Assembly: GCF_023016005.1 (NCBI RefSeq)
Contig: NZ_JALKAZ010000002.1
Location: forward strand, 248,001-312,000
DNA from: Erythrobacter sp. F6033
Lineage (GTDB): Bacteria > Pseudomonadota > Alphaproteobacteria > Sphingomonadales > Sphingomonadaceae
DNA: 64,000 bases
Direction of reading: 5' to 3'
The notes under the pieces were generated by a model. The model searched no databases and was not told the DNA's origin. It worked only from the letters and a program-made list of their open reading frames with translations. A program made the position numbers and the translations under genes. Below are positions 1 to 7,561 of this stretch, piece after piece. Position 1 is the first letter of the stretch. Each line of letters opens with the position of its first letter.

Positions 1-114
1 GCAAGCCATGTGCTTACCGCCAGTCAGCTATCGATCGCAGGCGCGGATCGCTATGCGCTGGTTTTGCGGGTTCCGAATGGCGGAAAAGTGCTGGCCGCGA
101 GCTGGCTCGAATAG
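1..114 (+). CDS. 3' end of an unidentified protein gene
   Basis: A reading frame is open from the window edge to a TAG at 112-114, giving 37 C-terminal residues that end in a beta-strand-like stretch and the residues ASWLE. It converges on the TauE/SafE gene with only 5 bases between the two stop codons, which fits a real gene end. Nothing in so short a tail identifies a family. The start and most of the gene lie outside the window. Confidence 0.5.
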   Translation, partial: ASHVLTASQLSIAGADRYALVLRVPNGGKVLAASWLE

Positions 115-119
115 CAGGT

Positions 120-866
120 TCAGTAAAGCAGCTTGACCAGTGCAGCGAGCGCTGCTGCTGCCAAAACAAACGCCACAAAGCTGCGCCAGACGGTATCGCT
201 GACTTTGCCGAAAGCGAAACTGCCCAGCCAGTTGCCAAGCAGCACAGCAGGAAACAGGAGCAGCGCGAGCCACAGCAACCGCAATTCAAGCTCGCCAATC
301 GCATAGCCTGACGCCAGCCCCGCAAAAGCCGCAACTGTGAAGATCGCCAGCATGGATGCCTTGGCAATCTCCCGCGCGATTTTGCGCCCGACATAATAGG
401 GTACGACCGGCGGCCCCGGCATACCTGCAAAGCCCGTCAACAGGCCGCTGATAATTCCGGCTCCGACCGTGGTCGCCGCGCCCGGCATCTTCGCTTCGCG
501 AGTGGGCAACAGGATCAGGACAAACGCCGAAAGAGCAACGAGCGCAATGAGCAGCCGCGCAATATCAGGCGGCGTTGCTGCCAAGGCAATCAGCCCGGGT
601 GCGGTGGTGATCAGAACCAGCCCGCTGATCACCCAAGCCGATTTCTCAGCATGTTTCAGGAACATGCGCAGCTCGCTCAGTCCGATAAACAGCGCGAGGA
701 AATTGATGATCAGCACCGCCTCGATTGGCGTAAGCGCCAGCGCGAGGATCGGAACCAGCAGGATCGCCATGCCGAACCCCGCCATCCCCCGCACAAAGGC
801 AGAGGCAAAAGTGGCGATCACGGCAATCGCGATCTGAGCCCACCCAAAACTGGCGAGAAGTTCCAT
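120..866 (-). CDS. TauE/SafE-family anion exporter, membrane protein
   Basis: This encodes 248 residues made almost entirely of hydrophobic helices, about eight, with small-residue-rich repeats such as FVRGMAGFG near residue 25 and GLLTGFAGMPGPPVVPYY near residue 140. That doubled glycine-rich pattern is typical of the TauE/SafE (sulfite exporter, DUF81) family. Members sit in the inner membrane and export sulfite, sulfoacetate or other small organosulfur anions. The substrate here cannot be told. The gene lies 17 bases after thrS on the same strand, so it is probably read through from thrS, although no functional link is obvious. Confidence 0.85.
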   Translation of the reverse strand: MELLASFGWAQIAIAVIATFASAFVRGMAGFGMAILLVPILALALTPIEAVLIINFLALFIGLSELRMFLKHAEKSAWVISGLVLITTAPGLIALAATPPDIARLLIALVALSAFVLILLPTREAKMPGAATTVGAGIISGLLTGFAGMPGPPVVPYYVGRKIAREIAKASMLAIFTVAAFAGLASGYAIGELELRLLWLALLLFPAVLLGNWLGSFAFGKVSDTVWRSFVAFVLAAAALAALVKLLY

Positions 867-883
867 GCGCCCCGTCTGGACCG

Positions 884-2884
884 TTAGACGCGCAGATCCG
901 GCGGGGTGGCTTCTGCATTGAGGAAGGCGACCGCCTCGTCCAGCGTCAGGACCTTCTGATCCTTTTCGCCCAATGTGCGCATCGTAACCTTGCCTTCTTC
1001 CTCTTCGCGCTTGCCGACCACAAGGATGTGCGGAACCTTCGCGAGGCTGTGTTCGCGCACCTTGTAGTTGATCTTTTCATTGCGAAGATCGCTCTTCACG
1101 CGAAGGCCCGCTGCGGTCAGCTTGGCTTCGACCTGCTCGGCATAGCCATCGATGTCGGACACGATGGGCGCGACAACGGCTTGGACGGGCGAAAGCCATA
1201 CCGGCAGACGGCCAGCATAGTGCTCGATCAGAATGCCGATAAAGCGCTCATACGATCCGAAGATCGCCCGGTGCAGCATGACGGGGCGATGCTTGCCGCC
1301 GTCTTCGCCGATATAGGTCGCATCCAAGCGTTCGGGTAGAACGCGGTCGGACTGGATCGTGCCAACCTGCCATGTCCGGCCAATCGCATCGGTCAGGTGC
1401 CATTCCAGCTTCGGCGCATAGAACGCGCCTTCGCCCGGCAGTTCTTCCCAGCCGAATTCTTCGGTCGCCATGCCTGCCTCTGCGACGGCATCGCGCAATT
1501 CCTGCTCGGCCTTGTCCCAATCCTCATCGGAACCGAAACGCTGCTCAGGACGGGTCGCGAGCTTGATTTCGTATTTGAAGCCGAAATCCTGATAAACGGC
1601 GTCGGCCATTTCACAGAACTTGCGCACTTCCTCGACCACCTGATTTTCGGTGCAGAAGATATGTGCATCATCCTGAGTGAACTGGCGCACCCGCATCAGG
1701 CCATGCAGCGCGCCATGCGGCTCGTTACGGTGGCAGCAGCCCATCTCGCCAAGGCGGATCGGCAGATCGCGATATGACGTGATGCCCTGTTTGAAGACGA
1801 GAACATGCGCGGGGCAGTTCATCGGTTTCAACGCCATCCAGTCGGCTTCGCCGCTGATAACAGGCCCGTCATCTTCGGTGTTGGGCACTTCGTCGGGGAT
1901 CACAAACATGTTCTCGCGGTATTTGCCCCAGTGGCCGGATTGCTCCCACTGGCGCGCATCCATGACCTGCGGTGTCTTGATCTCGCGGTAGCCGCCGCCA
2001 TCCATTTTGCGGCGCATATAGCTCTCAAGCTCGCGCCAGACGCGGTAGCCTTTCGGATGCCAGAACACACTGCCATGCGCGACATCGGAGAGGTGGAACA
2101 GGTCCATCTCTCGGCCGAGTTTACGGTGATCGCGCTTGGCCGCTTCTTCGAGCCGCATTAGGTGCTGGTTGAGCTGTTTCTTGTTGAGCCAGCCCGTGCC
2201 GTAAATACGCGTCAGCTGCGCATTTGCTTGGTCACCGCGCCAATATGCGCCCGCAACCCGCATCAGCTTGAACGCCTGCGGGTCGAGTTTCCCGGTGGAG
2301 GGCAGGTGCGGCCCGCGGCACATATCGAGCCAGTCATCGCCCGACCAATAGACCGTCAGTTCTTCGTTTTCGGGCAGTTCCTTGGCCCATTCGGCCTTAA
2401 ACGTTTCGCCTTCGGATTCCCATTTTTGGATCAGGGCCGCGCGTGACCAAGCCTCGCGCCGCAGCGGTTTGTCCGCCTTGATGATCTCGCGCATTTTCGC
2501 TTCGATATCGGGCAGGTCTTCGCTGCTGAACGGTTCGCGGCTGGCCGGTGCCATCACGTCGTAATAGAAGCCGTCATCGGTCGCTGGACCAAATGTGATT
2601 TGCGTGCCTGGATAGAGCGCCTGCACCGCCTCGGCGAGGACGTGGGCAAAATCGTGCCGCGCCAGTTCCAGCGCATCTTCCTCGTCCTTGGAGGTGATCA
2701 AAGCGAGCTCGCTGTCACCTTCAAATGGACGGCCAAGATCGCGCACCTCACCGTTTACACGCGCCGCGAGCGCGGCTTTCGCAAGGCCGGGGCCAATCGC
2801 AGCAGCGACATCAGCGGGAGTGCTGCCCGGCTCCATTTCGCGCACGGAGCCATCGGGCAGGCTGATCTTAAGCAGTTCGGTCAT
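884..2884 (-). CDS. thrS: Threonyl-tRNA synthetase
   Basis: ThrRS charges tRNA-Thr in the cytoplasm. The 666-residue product has the full family layout: an N-terminal TGS domain (about 1-64), the editing domain with an HxxxH motif (HDFAHVLAE, about residue 75), the class II catalytic core with the zinc-site segment PMNCPAHVLVF (about residue 345) and a C-terminal anticodon-binding domain ending in the KVPHILVVG region. The start at 2884 gives MTELLKISLPDG and follows a GGAAG ribosome-binding site. An upstream in-frame ATG at 2926 would add 14 non-conserved residues. A threonine-codon leader lies 140 bases upstream, so charging of tRNA-Thr probably controls expression. Confidence 0.97.
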   Translation of the reverse strand: MTELLKISLPDGSVREMEPGSTPADVAAAIGPGLAKAALAARVNGEVRDLGRPFEGDSELALITSKDEEDALELARHDFAHVLAEAVQALYPGTQITFGPATDDGFYYDVMAPASREPFSSEDLPDIEAKMREIIKADKPLRREAWSRAALIQKWESEGETFKAEWAKELPENEELTVYWSGDDWLDMCRGPHLPSTGKLDPQAFKLMRVAGAYWRGDQANAQLTRIYGTGWLNKKQLNQHLMRLEEAAKRDHRKLGREMDLFHLSDVAHGSVFWHPKGYRVWRELESYMRRKMDGGGYREIKTPQVMDARQWEQSGHWGKYRENMFVIPDEVPNTEDDGPVISGEADWMALKPMNCPAHVLVFKQGITSYRDLPIRLGEMGCCHRNEPHGALHGLMRVRQFTQDDAHIFCTENQVVEEVRKFCEMADAVYQDFGFKYEIKLATRPEQRFGSDEDWDKAEQELRDAVAEAGMATEEFGWEELPGEGAFYAPKLEWHLTDAIGRTWQVGTIQSDRVLPERLDATYIGEDGGKHRPVMLHRAIFGSYERFIGILIEHYAGRLPVWLSPVQAVVAPIVSDIDGYAEQVEAKLTAAGLRVKSDLRNEKINYKVREHSLAKVPHILVVGKREEEEGKVTMRTLGEKDQKVLTLDEAVAFLNAEATPPDLRV

Positions 2885-2976
2885 TGTTCTTCCGTCTCGT
2901 TTCCCTTGCGCCCATGGCACACTCATGCACGCGCTTGAAGAGAGGTGCCTTGATATTTCCAGATTTCAGGAAGCTG

Positions 2977-3059
2977 ACACCGCGCCGCCCGAAACCGGTA
3001 GTCCGGGGCGCGGGTGTGGCTGGGTCAGACCAACAGCAACCGGCCCCGGAAAACCGGGG
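2977..3059 (-). promoter_or_regulatory. Predicted threonine-responsive attenuator of thrS
   Basis: On the minus strand four segments can form alternative stems. Segment 1, CCCCGG (3059-3054), pairs with segment 2, CCGGGG (3049-3044), across a TTTT loop. Segment 2, extended to CCGGGGC (3049-3043), can instead pair with segment 3, GCCCCGG (3009-3003). Segment 3 region 3017-3007 otherwise pairs with segment 4, GGCGCGGTGT (2986-2977), over 10 base pairs with one bulged C. The 2:3 and 3:4 stems exclude each other, as in classical amino-acid attenuators. The 3:4 stem is not followed by a clear U run, so how it would stop expression is uncertain. Confidence 0.55.
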
Positions 3060-3096
3060 TGGTGGTAGTGGTGGTGGTCGTCACACGGTTGGCCAT
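3025..3096 (-). CDS. Threonine-rich leader peptide upstream of thrS
   Basis: A 23-codon frame begins at ATG 3096-3094. It contains eight threonine codons in a row at 3081-3058 (ACG, three ACC, ACT, three ACC), then Pro-Val-Phe-Arg-Gly-Arg-Leu-Leu-Leu-Val and TGA at 3027-3025. It lies 140 bases before thrS on the same strand. The first stem of the predicted attenuator starts inside the last threonine codon, so a ribosome stalled for lack of Thr-tRNA would mask it. No good ribosome-binding site precedes the ATG. In-frame alternatives are GTG 3132, GTG 3168 and ATG 3177. The use of thr leaders in proteobacteria is established; this one is inferred. Confidence 0.55.
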   Translation of the reverse strand: MANRVTTTTTTTTPVFRGRLLLV

Positions 3097-3191
3097 GGCC
3101 AGCGAGATAGCGATGCGCGGCGCGGTTGTCACCCACCCAGCACACGAGCGCCACAAAACGGAAAGCACCCGCTCCATATTGGAAAGTTAGC

Positions 3192-3217
3192 TTGACATTC
3201 ATGCGAATCAATGACAA
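3192..3217. promoter_or_regulatory. Imperfect palindrome before the membrane-protein/regulator operon
   Basis: TTGACATT (3192-3199) and AATGACAA (3210-3217) form an inverted repeat with 7 of 8 pairs and a 10-base centre. The left arm contains a -35-like TTGACA. A second small palindrome, CTTTC...GAAAG (3223-3239), follows, and then a further CTTTC. The site lies 35 bases before the small membrane protein gene whose operon encodes a Cro/C1-type regulator, so autoregulation is plausible. No convincing -10 element is visible. Confidence 0.3.
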
Positions 3218-3251
3218 GTGTGCTTTCCATAAGTGAAAGGGAGCTTTCCGA

Positions 3252-3428
3252 ATGACACGTACAACACAAGCATTGATCTGGGCCGCGATCATCATCGCAG
3301 CCGCGCTGATCTCCGCCTCTTATGGACTGAGCAATGCCGCTAGCTTTGGCATTATTTCCGGTCTCAGCGGCGCAGCATGGGGCTCGCTCCAAGCGGACTC
3401 GCCTTGTGTACGGGGATGCTTGCAATGA
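3252..3428 (+). CDS. Small hydrophobic membrane protein, first gene of a three-gene module
   Basis: This 58-residue frame starts at ATG 3252 after a good ribosome-binding site (AGGGAG, 8 bases upstream). It encodes a hydrophobic helix at about residues 8-28, a glycine- and alanine-rich second segment at about 32-48, and a short tail with two cysteines. Its stop overlaps the start of the next membrane protein in the ATGA arrangement, and that gene in turn overlaps an HTH regulator. The tight coupling, not similarity, is the main support. The function is unknown. Confidence 0.6.
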   Translation: MTRTTQALIWAAIIIAAALISASYGLSNAASFGIISGLSGAAWGSLQADSPCVRGCLQ

Positions 3429-4036
3429 GCGGTGCCCGGACTCAAACAAAGTGCAAACCCGTCTTGCCGTGGTTTGTCGTCTTCTTCGCCTTTCTGATCG
3501 GTTCTTTGGTCGCAATCGATTTGCTTGACGTGAAAAACCCGCTGATCGCCAACGGCTTGATCCTGCTTTCAATGATCCCTCTTGCGAAGGCCGGGCTGAA
3601 TGCCTCTGCCAATGCCGCTTCACGCGGAGAGGTGGGCAATGCAACGCGCAATTACCTGATCCGTATGTTGGTGGTCAGCGTTGCCTATATCGGGGCGGTT
3701 TTCGCAGCGAGCCAATTGATTGACGATGGCGATCCGGTGACCGTTCTAAGCGTGATCATTGCGCTGGTTCCGGGCCTTGCGATTGCGCTCTATTTCTGGG
3801 CGATGGGCAAGTATCTGGCCGAGCAGCAGGATGAGTTCTTGCGAATGCTGATGGTTCGCCAGGCGCTCATCGCGACCGCGATTGCCTTTTCTGCCGCAGC
3901 GATCTGGGGCTTTCTCGAAAGCTTTGGCCAAGTCCCCCACATTGACGCGTATTGGTGGCCCATAGTCTGGTTCTTGGGGATCGGCATCGGCGCAATCTTC
4001 AACAAAGTTCAATATGGAACCGTCGGAGAGCTTTGA
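3425..4036 (+). CDS. Multi-pass membrane protein of unknown function
   Basis: This product of 203 residues has five or six predicted membrane helices, including LPWFVVFFAFLIGSLVAIDLL near the N-terminus, a pair of helices near residues 75-120 and a C-terminal pair around residues 150-195. The start at 3425 overlaps the stop of the upstream small protein (ATGA). The frame is open further, to ATG 3377, but that would lie deep inside the upstream gene. The stop overlaps the start of the HTH gene. Small Cro/C1-type regulators of this kind are often paired with uncharacterised membrane proteins, so the two may act in one circuit. No family is recognised with certainty. Confidence 0.75.
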   Translation: MSGARTQTKCKPVLPWFVVFFAFLIGSLVAIDLLDVKNPLIANGLILLSMIPLAKAGLNASANAASRGEVGNATRNYLIRMLVVSVAYIGAVFAASQLIDDGDPVTVLSVIIALVPGLAIALYFWAMGKYLAEQQDEFLRMLMVRQALIATAIAFSAAAIWGFLESFGQVPHIDAYWWPIVWFLGIGIGAIFNKVQYGTVGEL

Positions 4037-4227
4037 TGAACAACCGCCTCAAAGTGCTCCGCGCCGAGCGGGACTGGTCGCAGCAGGATCTGGCTGAACG
4101 ACTCGGCGTGAGCCGCCAGAGTGTGAATGCGATTGAAAAGGGCCGCTATGACCCGTCGCTTCCGCTGGCCTTCACGATCTCCGAAACCTTCGGCTTACCC
4201 ATCGAAGAAATCTTCAGCCGCGACTGA
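4036..4227 (+). CDS. Small Cro/C1-type (XRE) transcriptional regulator
   Basis: This encodes 63 residues that are essentially one helix-turn-helix domain. The recognition segment is QQDLAERLGVSRQSVNAIEKG (about residues 17-37), followed by the YDPSLPLAFTISETFGLPIEEIF pattern of the YozG-like stand-alone XRE regulators. Its start codon shares an A with the stop of the upstream membrane protein, so translation is probably coupled. The likely targets are its own operon and the palindromes around 3192-3239, but that is inference. It ends 4 bases before the convergent phoD gene. Confidence 0.9.
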   Translation: MNNRLKVLRAERDWSQQDLAERLGVSRQSVNAIEKGRYDPSLPLAFTISETFGLPIEEIFSRD

Positions 4228-4231
4228 GCCA

Positions 4232-5896
4232 CTACGTCTTCAGTGAGTGCGACCCCGCCGCACTTTCGACCCGCTTCGTCCCCGCGAGGCGGGTCGATCG
4301 CGTCTTGATGCCCGCTATAAAGCGGTATTCGGTGATCGCTTTGGTGGGCGTCAGCTCGACCGCCATATAGCCGCGCTGCGATGTGTCCGCCCACTTCAAT
4401 TCATCATTGGCGCGCACCACTAGGCTCGCCATTTTATCGGGTGCGATCACAGGCAAATAGGTTTCGAAACCGGGCGAACTCACCGAGCACACGCCGAGCT
4501 CAACGCCCACTTTCTCACCTTCATGGCCAAGCTCGAATGCCCAGCCATTGTGTGTGTCACCAGCGAGCACCAACAGGTTCGCATCCGCTTCGAGCGCGCT
4601 TTCAAACACGCGGTCACGCGCGGCGGGGTAGCCGTCCCAAGCGTCCATATTGAGCGGCAGACCAGCCTGACTTGCCATGGCCGATGCCGCGACACGGTTG
4701 CGCACAAAGGGCGGTATGCCCTCGCCCAGCATGTCCAGCAGATCGGGCGCAGCAGAGAGTTTACCCATCAGCACTTGCTGGACCAGCACCTGCCATACGG
4801 TGCCGTCTGACTTTGACCGGGCCAGCCCATCCGCAAGCCATTGTTCCTGCGCCTCGCCCATCAATTGCCGCTCGGGATCGGCCCATTCGCCTTCGCGAAA
4901 CTTCGTCAGCGCAGCGATCATCGCATCGGGATTTTCCTGACCCTCCAACACCTTTTGCAAAGAGAACTGCTCATCGCGTCCCTCCAGCCGTGTGTCGAGC
5001 CGGAACAGAGTCGCCAGATTGCCAATGTCATAGGCAGCATAGGGCTCATCCGAAACCGGCATCCATTCGCGGTAAACGCGCTTCGCCACTGCTTTGCGCA
5101 CCTCCCAATCGCCTTCGGTTGCCTCCTGATGGTTTTGGGCGCCGTCTTTCCAGCTGTCATTGGCGCTTTCGTGATCGTCCCAAACCGCGATCATCGGCAT
5201 CACCTGATGCAGCCGCCTCAAATCTGGGTCGGCGCGGTATGTCGCATAGCGAAGCCGGTAGTCCGCCAGCGCAACAATCTCGCTTTCGGGGGCCAGTACT
5301 CGTTCCGCCACCGCTGCACCCGCCGACGGATAGGTACCTGCACCATATTCGTAAATGTAATCGCCAAGATGCAGCGCTAGGTCGCAGTCATTAGCCTCGG
5401 CCGCATGGGCATAGGCATTGAAATAGCCAAAGCCGAAATTGGAGCATGAGAAGACAGCGAGTTTGAAACTGCTTTTCGGCCCTTCCGGCAAAGTGCGAGT
5501 CCGGCCAATTTCAGATTGAGTGCCATCCGGCGCGCCGAATTGAAAATAGTACCAAGTGTCCGGCTCCAGCCCCTCTTTGGCGATCGCCTTAACGCAGTAA
5601 TCGCGCTGTTCTGTGACAAGCGCATACCCTTCACTCACTGGCTGAGAGAGGTCAGCGTTCTTTGATATCCTCCAGGTGAGCGTATCCACCTCACCAACAT
5701 ACCGTGTCCACAAAAGGACGCTGTCCGAGTGCGGCTCCCCACTGGCGACGCCATGGGTAAAGCCGGTGCCAAATGTTCGTGCAGAGGCAGGAGTCGCGGC
5801 CACGGCAGCCGATGCTCCCGCCAGAGCAAACAGGTTGCGGCGGGATATGCCTGTTTTGGCGCGGGCGGGCATTTCGGCAGCGTCAGTTTTCATCAT
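4232..5896 (-). CDS. phoD: PhoD-family alkaline phosphatase, Tat-exported
   Basis: PhoD enzymes hydrolyse phosphomono- or diesters in the periplasm or outside the cell, using iron and calcium. The 554-residue product starts at 5896 after GGGGAGAGAAG and carries a twin-arginine signal (SRRNLFALAGASAA, about residues 18-32). The metal-site motifs of the family are present: HLGDYIYEYG, the DDHE segment in AVWDDHESAND and GDTHNGWAFE near the C-terminus. An upstream in-frame ATG at 5974 would bury the Tat motif and is less likely. It is divergent from the next hydrolase gene. No Pho box was recognised. Confidence 0.93.
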   Translation of the reverse strand: MMKTDAAEMPARAKTGISRRNLFALAGASAAVAATPASARTFGTGFTHGVASGEPHSDSVLLWTRYVGEVDTLTWRISKNADLSQPVSEGYALVTEQRDYCVKAIAKEGLEPDTWYYFQFGAPDGTQSEIGRTRTLPEGPKSSFKLAVFSCSNFGFGYFNAYAHAAEANDCDLALHLGDYIYEYGAGTYPSAGAAVAERVLAPESEIVALADYRLRYATYRADPDLRRLHQVMPMIAVWDDHESANDSWKDGAQNHQEATEGDWEVRKAVAKRVYREWMPVSDEPYAAYDIGNLATLFRLDTRLEGRDEQFSLQKVLEGQENPDAMIAALTKFREGEWADPERQLMGEAQEQWLADGLARSKSDGTVWQVLVQQVLMGKLSAAPDLLDMLGEGIPPFVRNRVAASAMASQAGLPLNMDAWDGYPAARDRVFESALEADANLLVLAGDTHNGWAFELGHEGEKVGVELGVCSVSSPGFETYLPVIAPDKMASLVVRANDELKWADTSQRGYMAVELTPTKAITEYRFIAGIKTRSTRLAGTKRVESAAGSHSLKT

Positions 5897-5972
5897 TGTC
5901 TTCTCTCCCCAGAGCCGGCTCACATACATCGGAGCTTGCGCGCCGTGCACAGGTGCGGGCATGATAGCTGTC

Positions 5973-6704
5973 ATGTCAAATGTGCAGTTTCATGAAATGC
6001 CCGATCGGCGTAAAATCGCTTATCGTCACACCTCGGGGAGCGGGCCGACACTGGTGTTCTTGCCCGGCTACATGTCCGATATGGATGGCGGCAAAGCAAC
6101 ATCGCTGTTTGCAGAGGCAAAGGCACTGGGCCGCTCTTGTCTGCTGCTCGATTATTCAGGCTGCGGCGCAAGCTCCGGCGATTTTGCGGACGGCACGCTG
6201 TCGAAATGGCGCGATGAAGTGCTGGCTTTGATCAAGGCCCATGCGACCGGCCCGATCCTGCTAATCGGATCATCAATGGGCGGCTGGCTGATGTTGATGG
6301 TAGCAGAGAAGTTGGGAGACCGGCTTGCAGGGATTGTCGGCATCGCATCTGCACCCGATTTCACCGAATGGGGCCGCAGCGAAGCGGATCAGGCCAAACT
6401 ATTGGCAGGCGAAACGGTTTATGACGAAAACCCTTACGGGCCTGAGCCAACGCCGATGCACCCCGGCTTTTGGGCGGACGGTCAGGCCAACCGCATGCTC
6501 GACAGCGAGATTGCAATCCACTGCCCCGTCCACCTGCTCCACGGACAGCGCGATGCCGATGTTCCGTGGGAAATCAGTATGCGACTCAGCAAAGCCCTGC
6601 GTTCGGACGCGGTACAGGTGACACTGGTAAAGGACGGCGATCACCGCTTGTCGCGCGATTCTGATATCGCGCTGCTTAAGGCGGCTGTCTCCAGCTTTTA
6701 CTAA
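5973..6704 (+). CDS. Alpha/beta hydrolase
   Basis: This 243-residue alpha/beta-hydrolase-fold protein has no signal peptide. The nucleophile elbow is GSSMGG with Ser101. The oxyanion region is FLPGYMSDM (about 30), and a C-terminal HLLHGQRDADVPW plus DGDHRLS supplies the acid and histidine. The layout resembles short carboxylesterases or palmitoyl-thioesterase-like proteins, but the substrate cannot be named. A second in-frame ATG lies at 5961. It is the first gene of a run with the TPR, luciferase-like and GDH genes, and starts 76 bases from the divergent phoD start. Confidence 0.85.
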   Translation: MSNVQFHEMPDRRKIAYRHTSGSGPTLVFLPGYMSDMDGGKATSLFAEAKALGRSCLLLDYSGCGASSGDFADGTLSKWRDEVLALIKAHATGPILLIGSSMGGWLMLMVAEKLGDRLAGIVGIASAPDFTEWGRSEADQAKLLAGETVYDENPYGPEPTPMHPGFWADGQANRMLDSEIAIHCPVHLLHGQRDADVPWEISMRLSKALRSDAVQVTLVKDGDHRLSRDSDIALLKAAVSSFY

Positions 6705-6715
6705 CGGAAATCATC

Positions 6716-7561
6716 GTGTCACTGCTTCTCGCAACTCTTCTTCAGGCGGCCCACGGCAATACCGGCGCGATGCCGAATTTGCCCGACGACCTGATCCATC
6801 GCCCGCCACGGTCAAATGTGATCGAAGCGCCCGCAAATCCCACCAGCGCATGGCTGTCGGAATGTCTGGATCAGCTTGCCGAGGACCCGGCGCGTGCGCA
6901 TTCGAAAGCGCAAATCCGCCGCACCGAAACCAGCGGCGCGGACCGTGTGATTGCGAACCATTGCCTGGGGCTTGCATCGACGGAACTGGGGCTGTGGGAT
7001 GACGCCAGAGCCGCTTTCCTCGCCGCACGTGACGAAACACCTGAAGGCGAAAACAGTGCCCGCGCGCGGTTCGGCACGATGGCTGGCAACGCTGCTCTCG
7101 CTGGCGGCGATGCGGAGGCTGCCGCTGCCATGCTGACTGCAGCGCGCCAGGATGCCAGCACAGCAGCCTCAGCGACTTTGGAGGCTCTCGCTGCAATCGA
7201 TCAAGCCCGCGCATTGGTTGCCCTGAACCGCGGAGAGGACGCCTTGAATGCGCTGAGCGCCGCGACACAACTTGAACCGGCGATGGTGGAAGGCTGGCTG
7301 TTCAAGGCGACGCTTTTGCGCAGGATGGACAGGCTTGACGAAGCCCAAACCGCGATTGAGCGCGCTTCCGATCTCGCTCCGGTCGATGGGCAGATCGGTT
7401 TGGAAGCCGGCGTGATCGCGGTGCTTTCGGGCCGCGAAGACTCAGCGCGAAAGAGCTGGCAATCGGTGGTCAACACTCAGCCCGACAGTCCCGCTGCGCA
7501 AACCGCCAAAAGCTATCTTGCGCAAATCGGCCCAGCGGCAGACACACCTGCAGAACCATGA
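6716..7561 (+). CDS. Tetratricopeptide-repeat protein
   Basis: The 281-residue product starts at GTG 6716, 11 bases after the hydrolase stop. Alanine-rich helical pairs run through the protein. The clearest TPR-like units are at about 85-120, 165-200 and 200-260 (for example LEPAMVEGWLFKATLLRRMDRLDEA). TPR proteins serve as interaction scaffolds. Nothing shows the partner. The N-terminal 20 residues are mildly hydrophobic and could be a weak signal peptide. The stop overlaps the start of the luciferase-like gene (ATGA), which indicates co-translation. Confidence 0.8.
   Translation: MSLLLATLLQAAHGNTGAMPNLPDDLIHRPPRSNVIEAPANPTSAWLSECLDQLAEDPARAHSKAQIRRTETSGADRVIANHCLGLASTELGLWDDARAAFLAARDETPEGENSARARFGTMAGNAALAGGDAEAAAAMLTAARQDASTAASATLEALAAIDQARALVALNRGEDALNALSAATQLEPAMVEGWLFKATLLRRMDRLDEAQTAIERASDLAPVDGQIGLEAGVIAVLSGREDSARKSWQSVVNTQPDSPAAQTAKSYLAQIGPAADTPAEP

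Noticed and set aside
2966..3295. 109-residue minus-strand frame with a His-rich segment (DDHHHYHH) upstream of thrS
   Set aside because: This is the +1 frame over the GGT/ACC repeats. A His leader would make no sense before thrS, whereas the threonine frame at the same place does. There is no family-like sequence.
3129..3644. 171-residue minus-strand frame antisense to the three-gene module
   Set aside because: It runs antisense to the better supported overlapping genes 3252-4036, has a biased composition and no recognisable domain.
4672..5394. 240-residue plus-strand frame over phoD
   Set aside because: It is antisense to the conserved metal motifs of PhoD, proline- and arginine-rich, with no domain.
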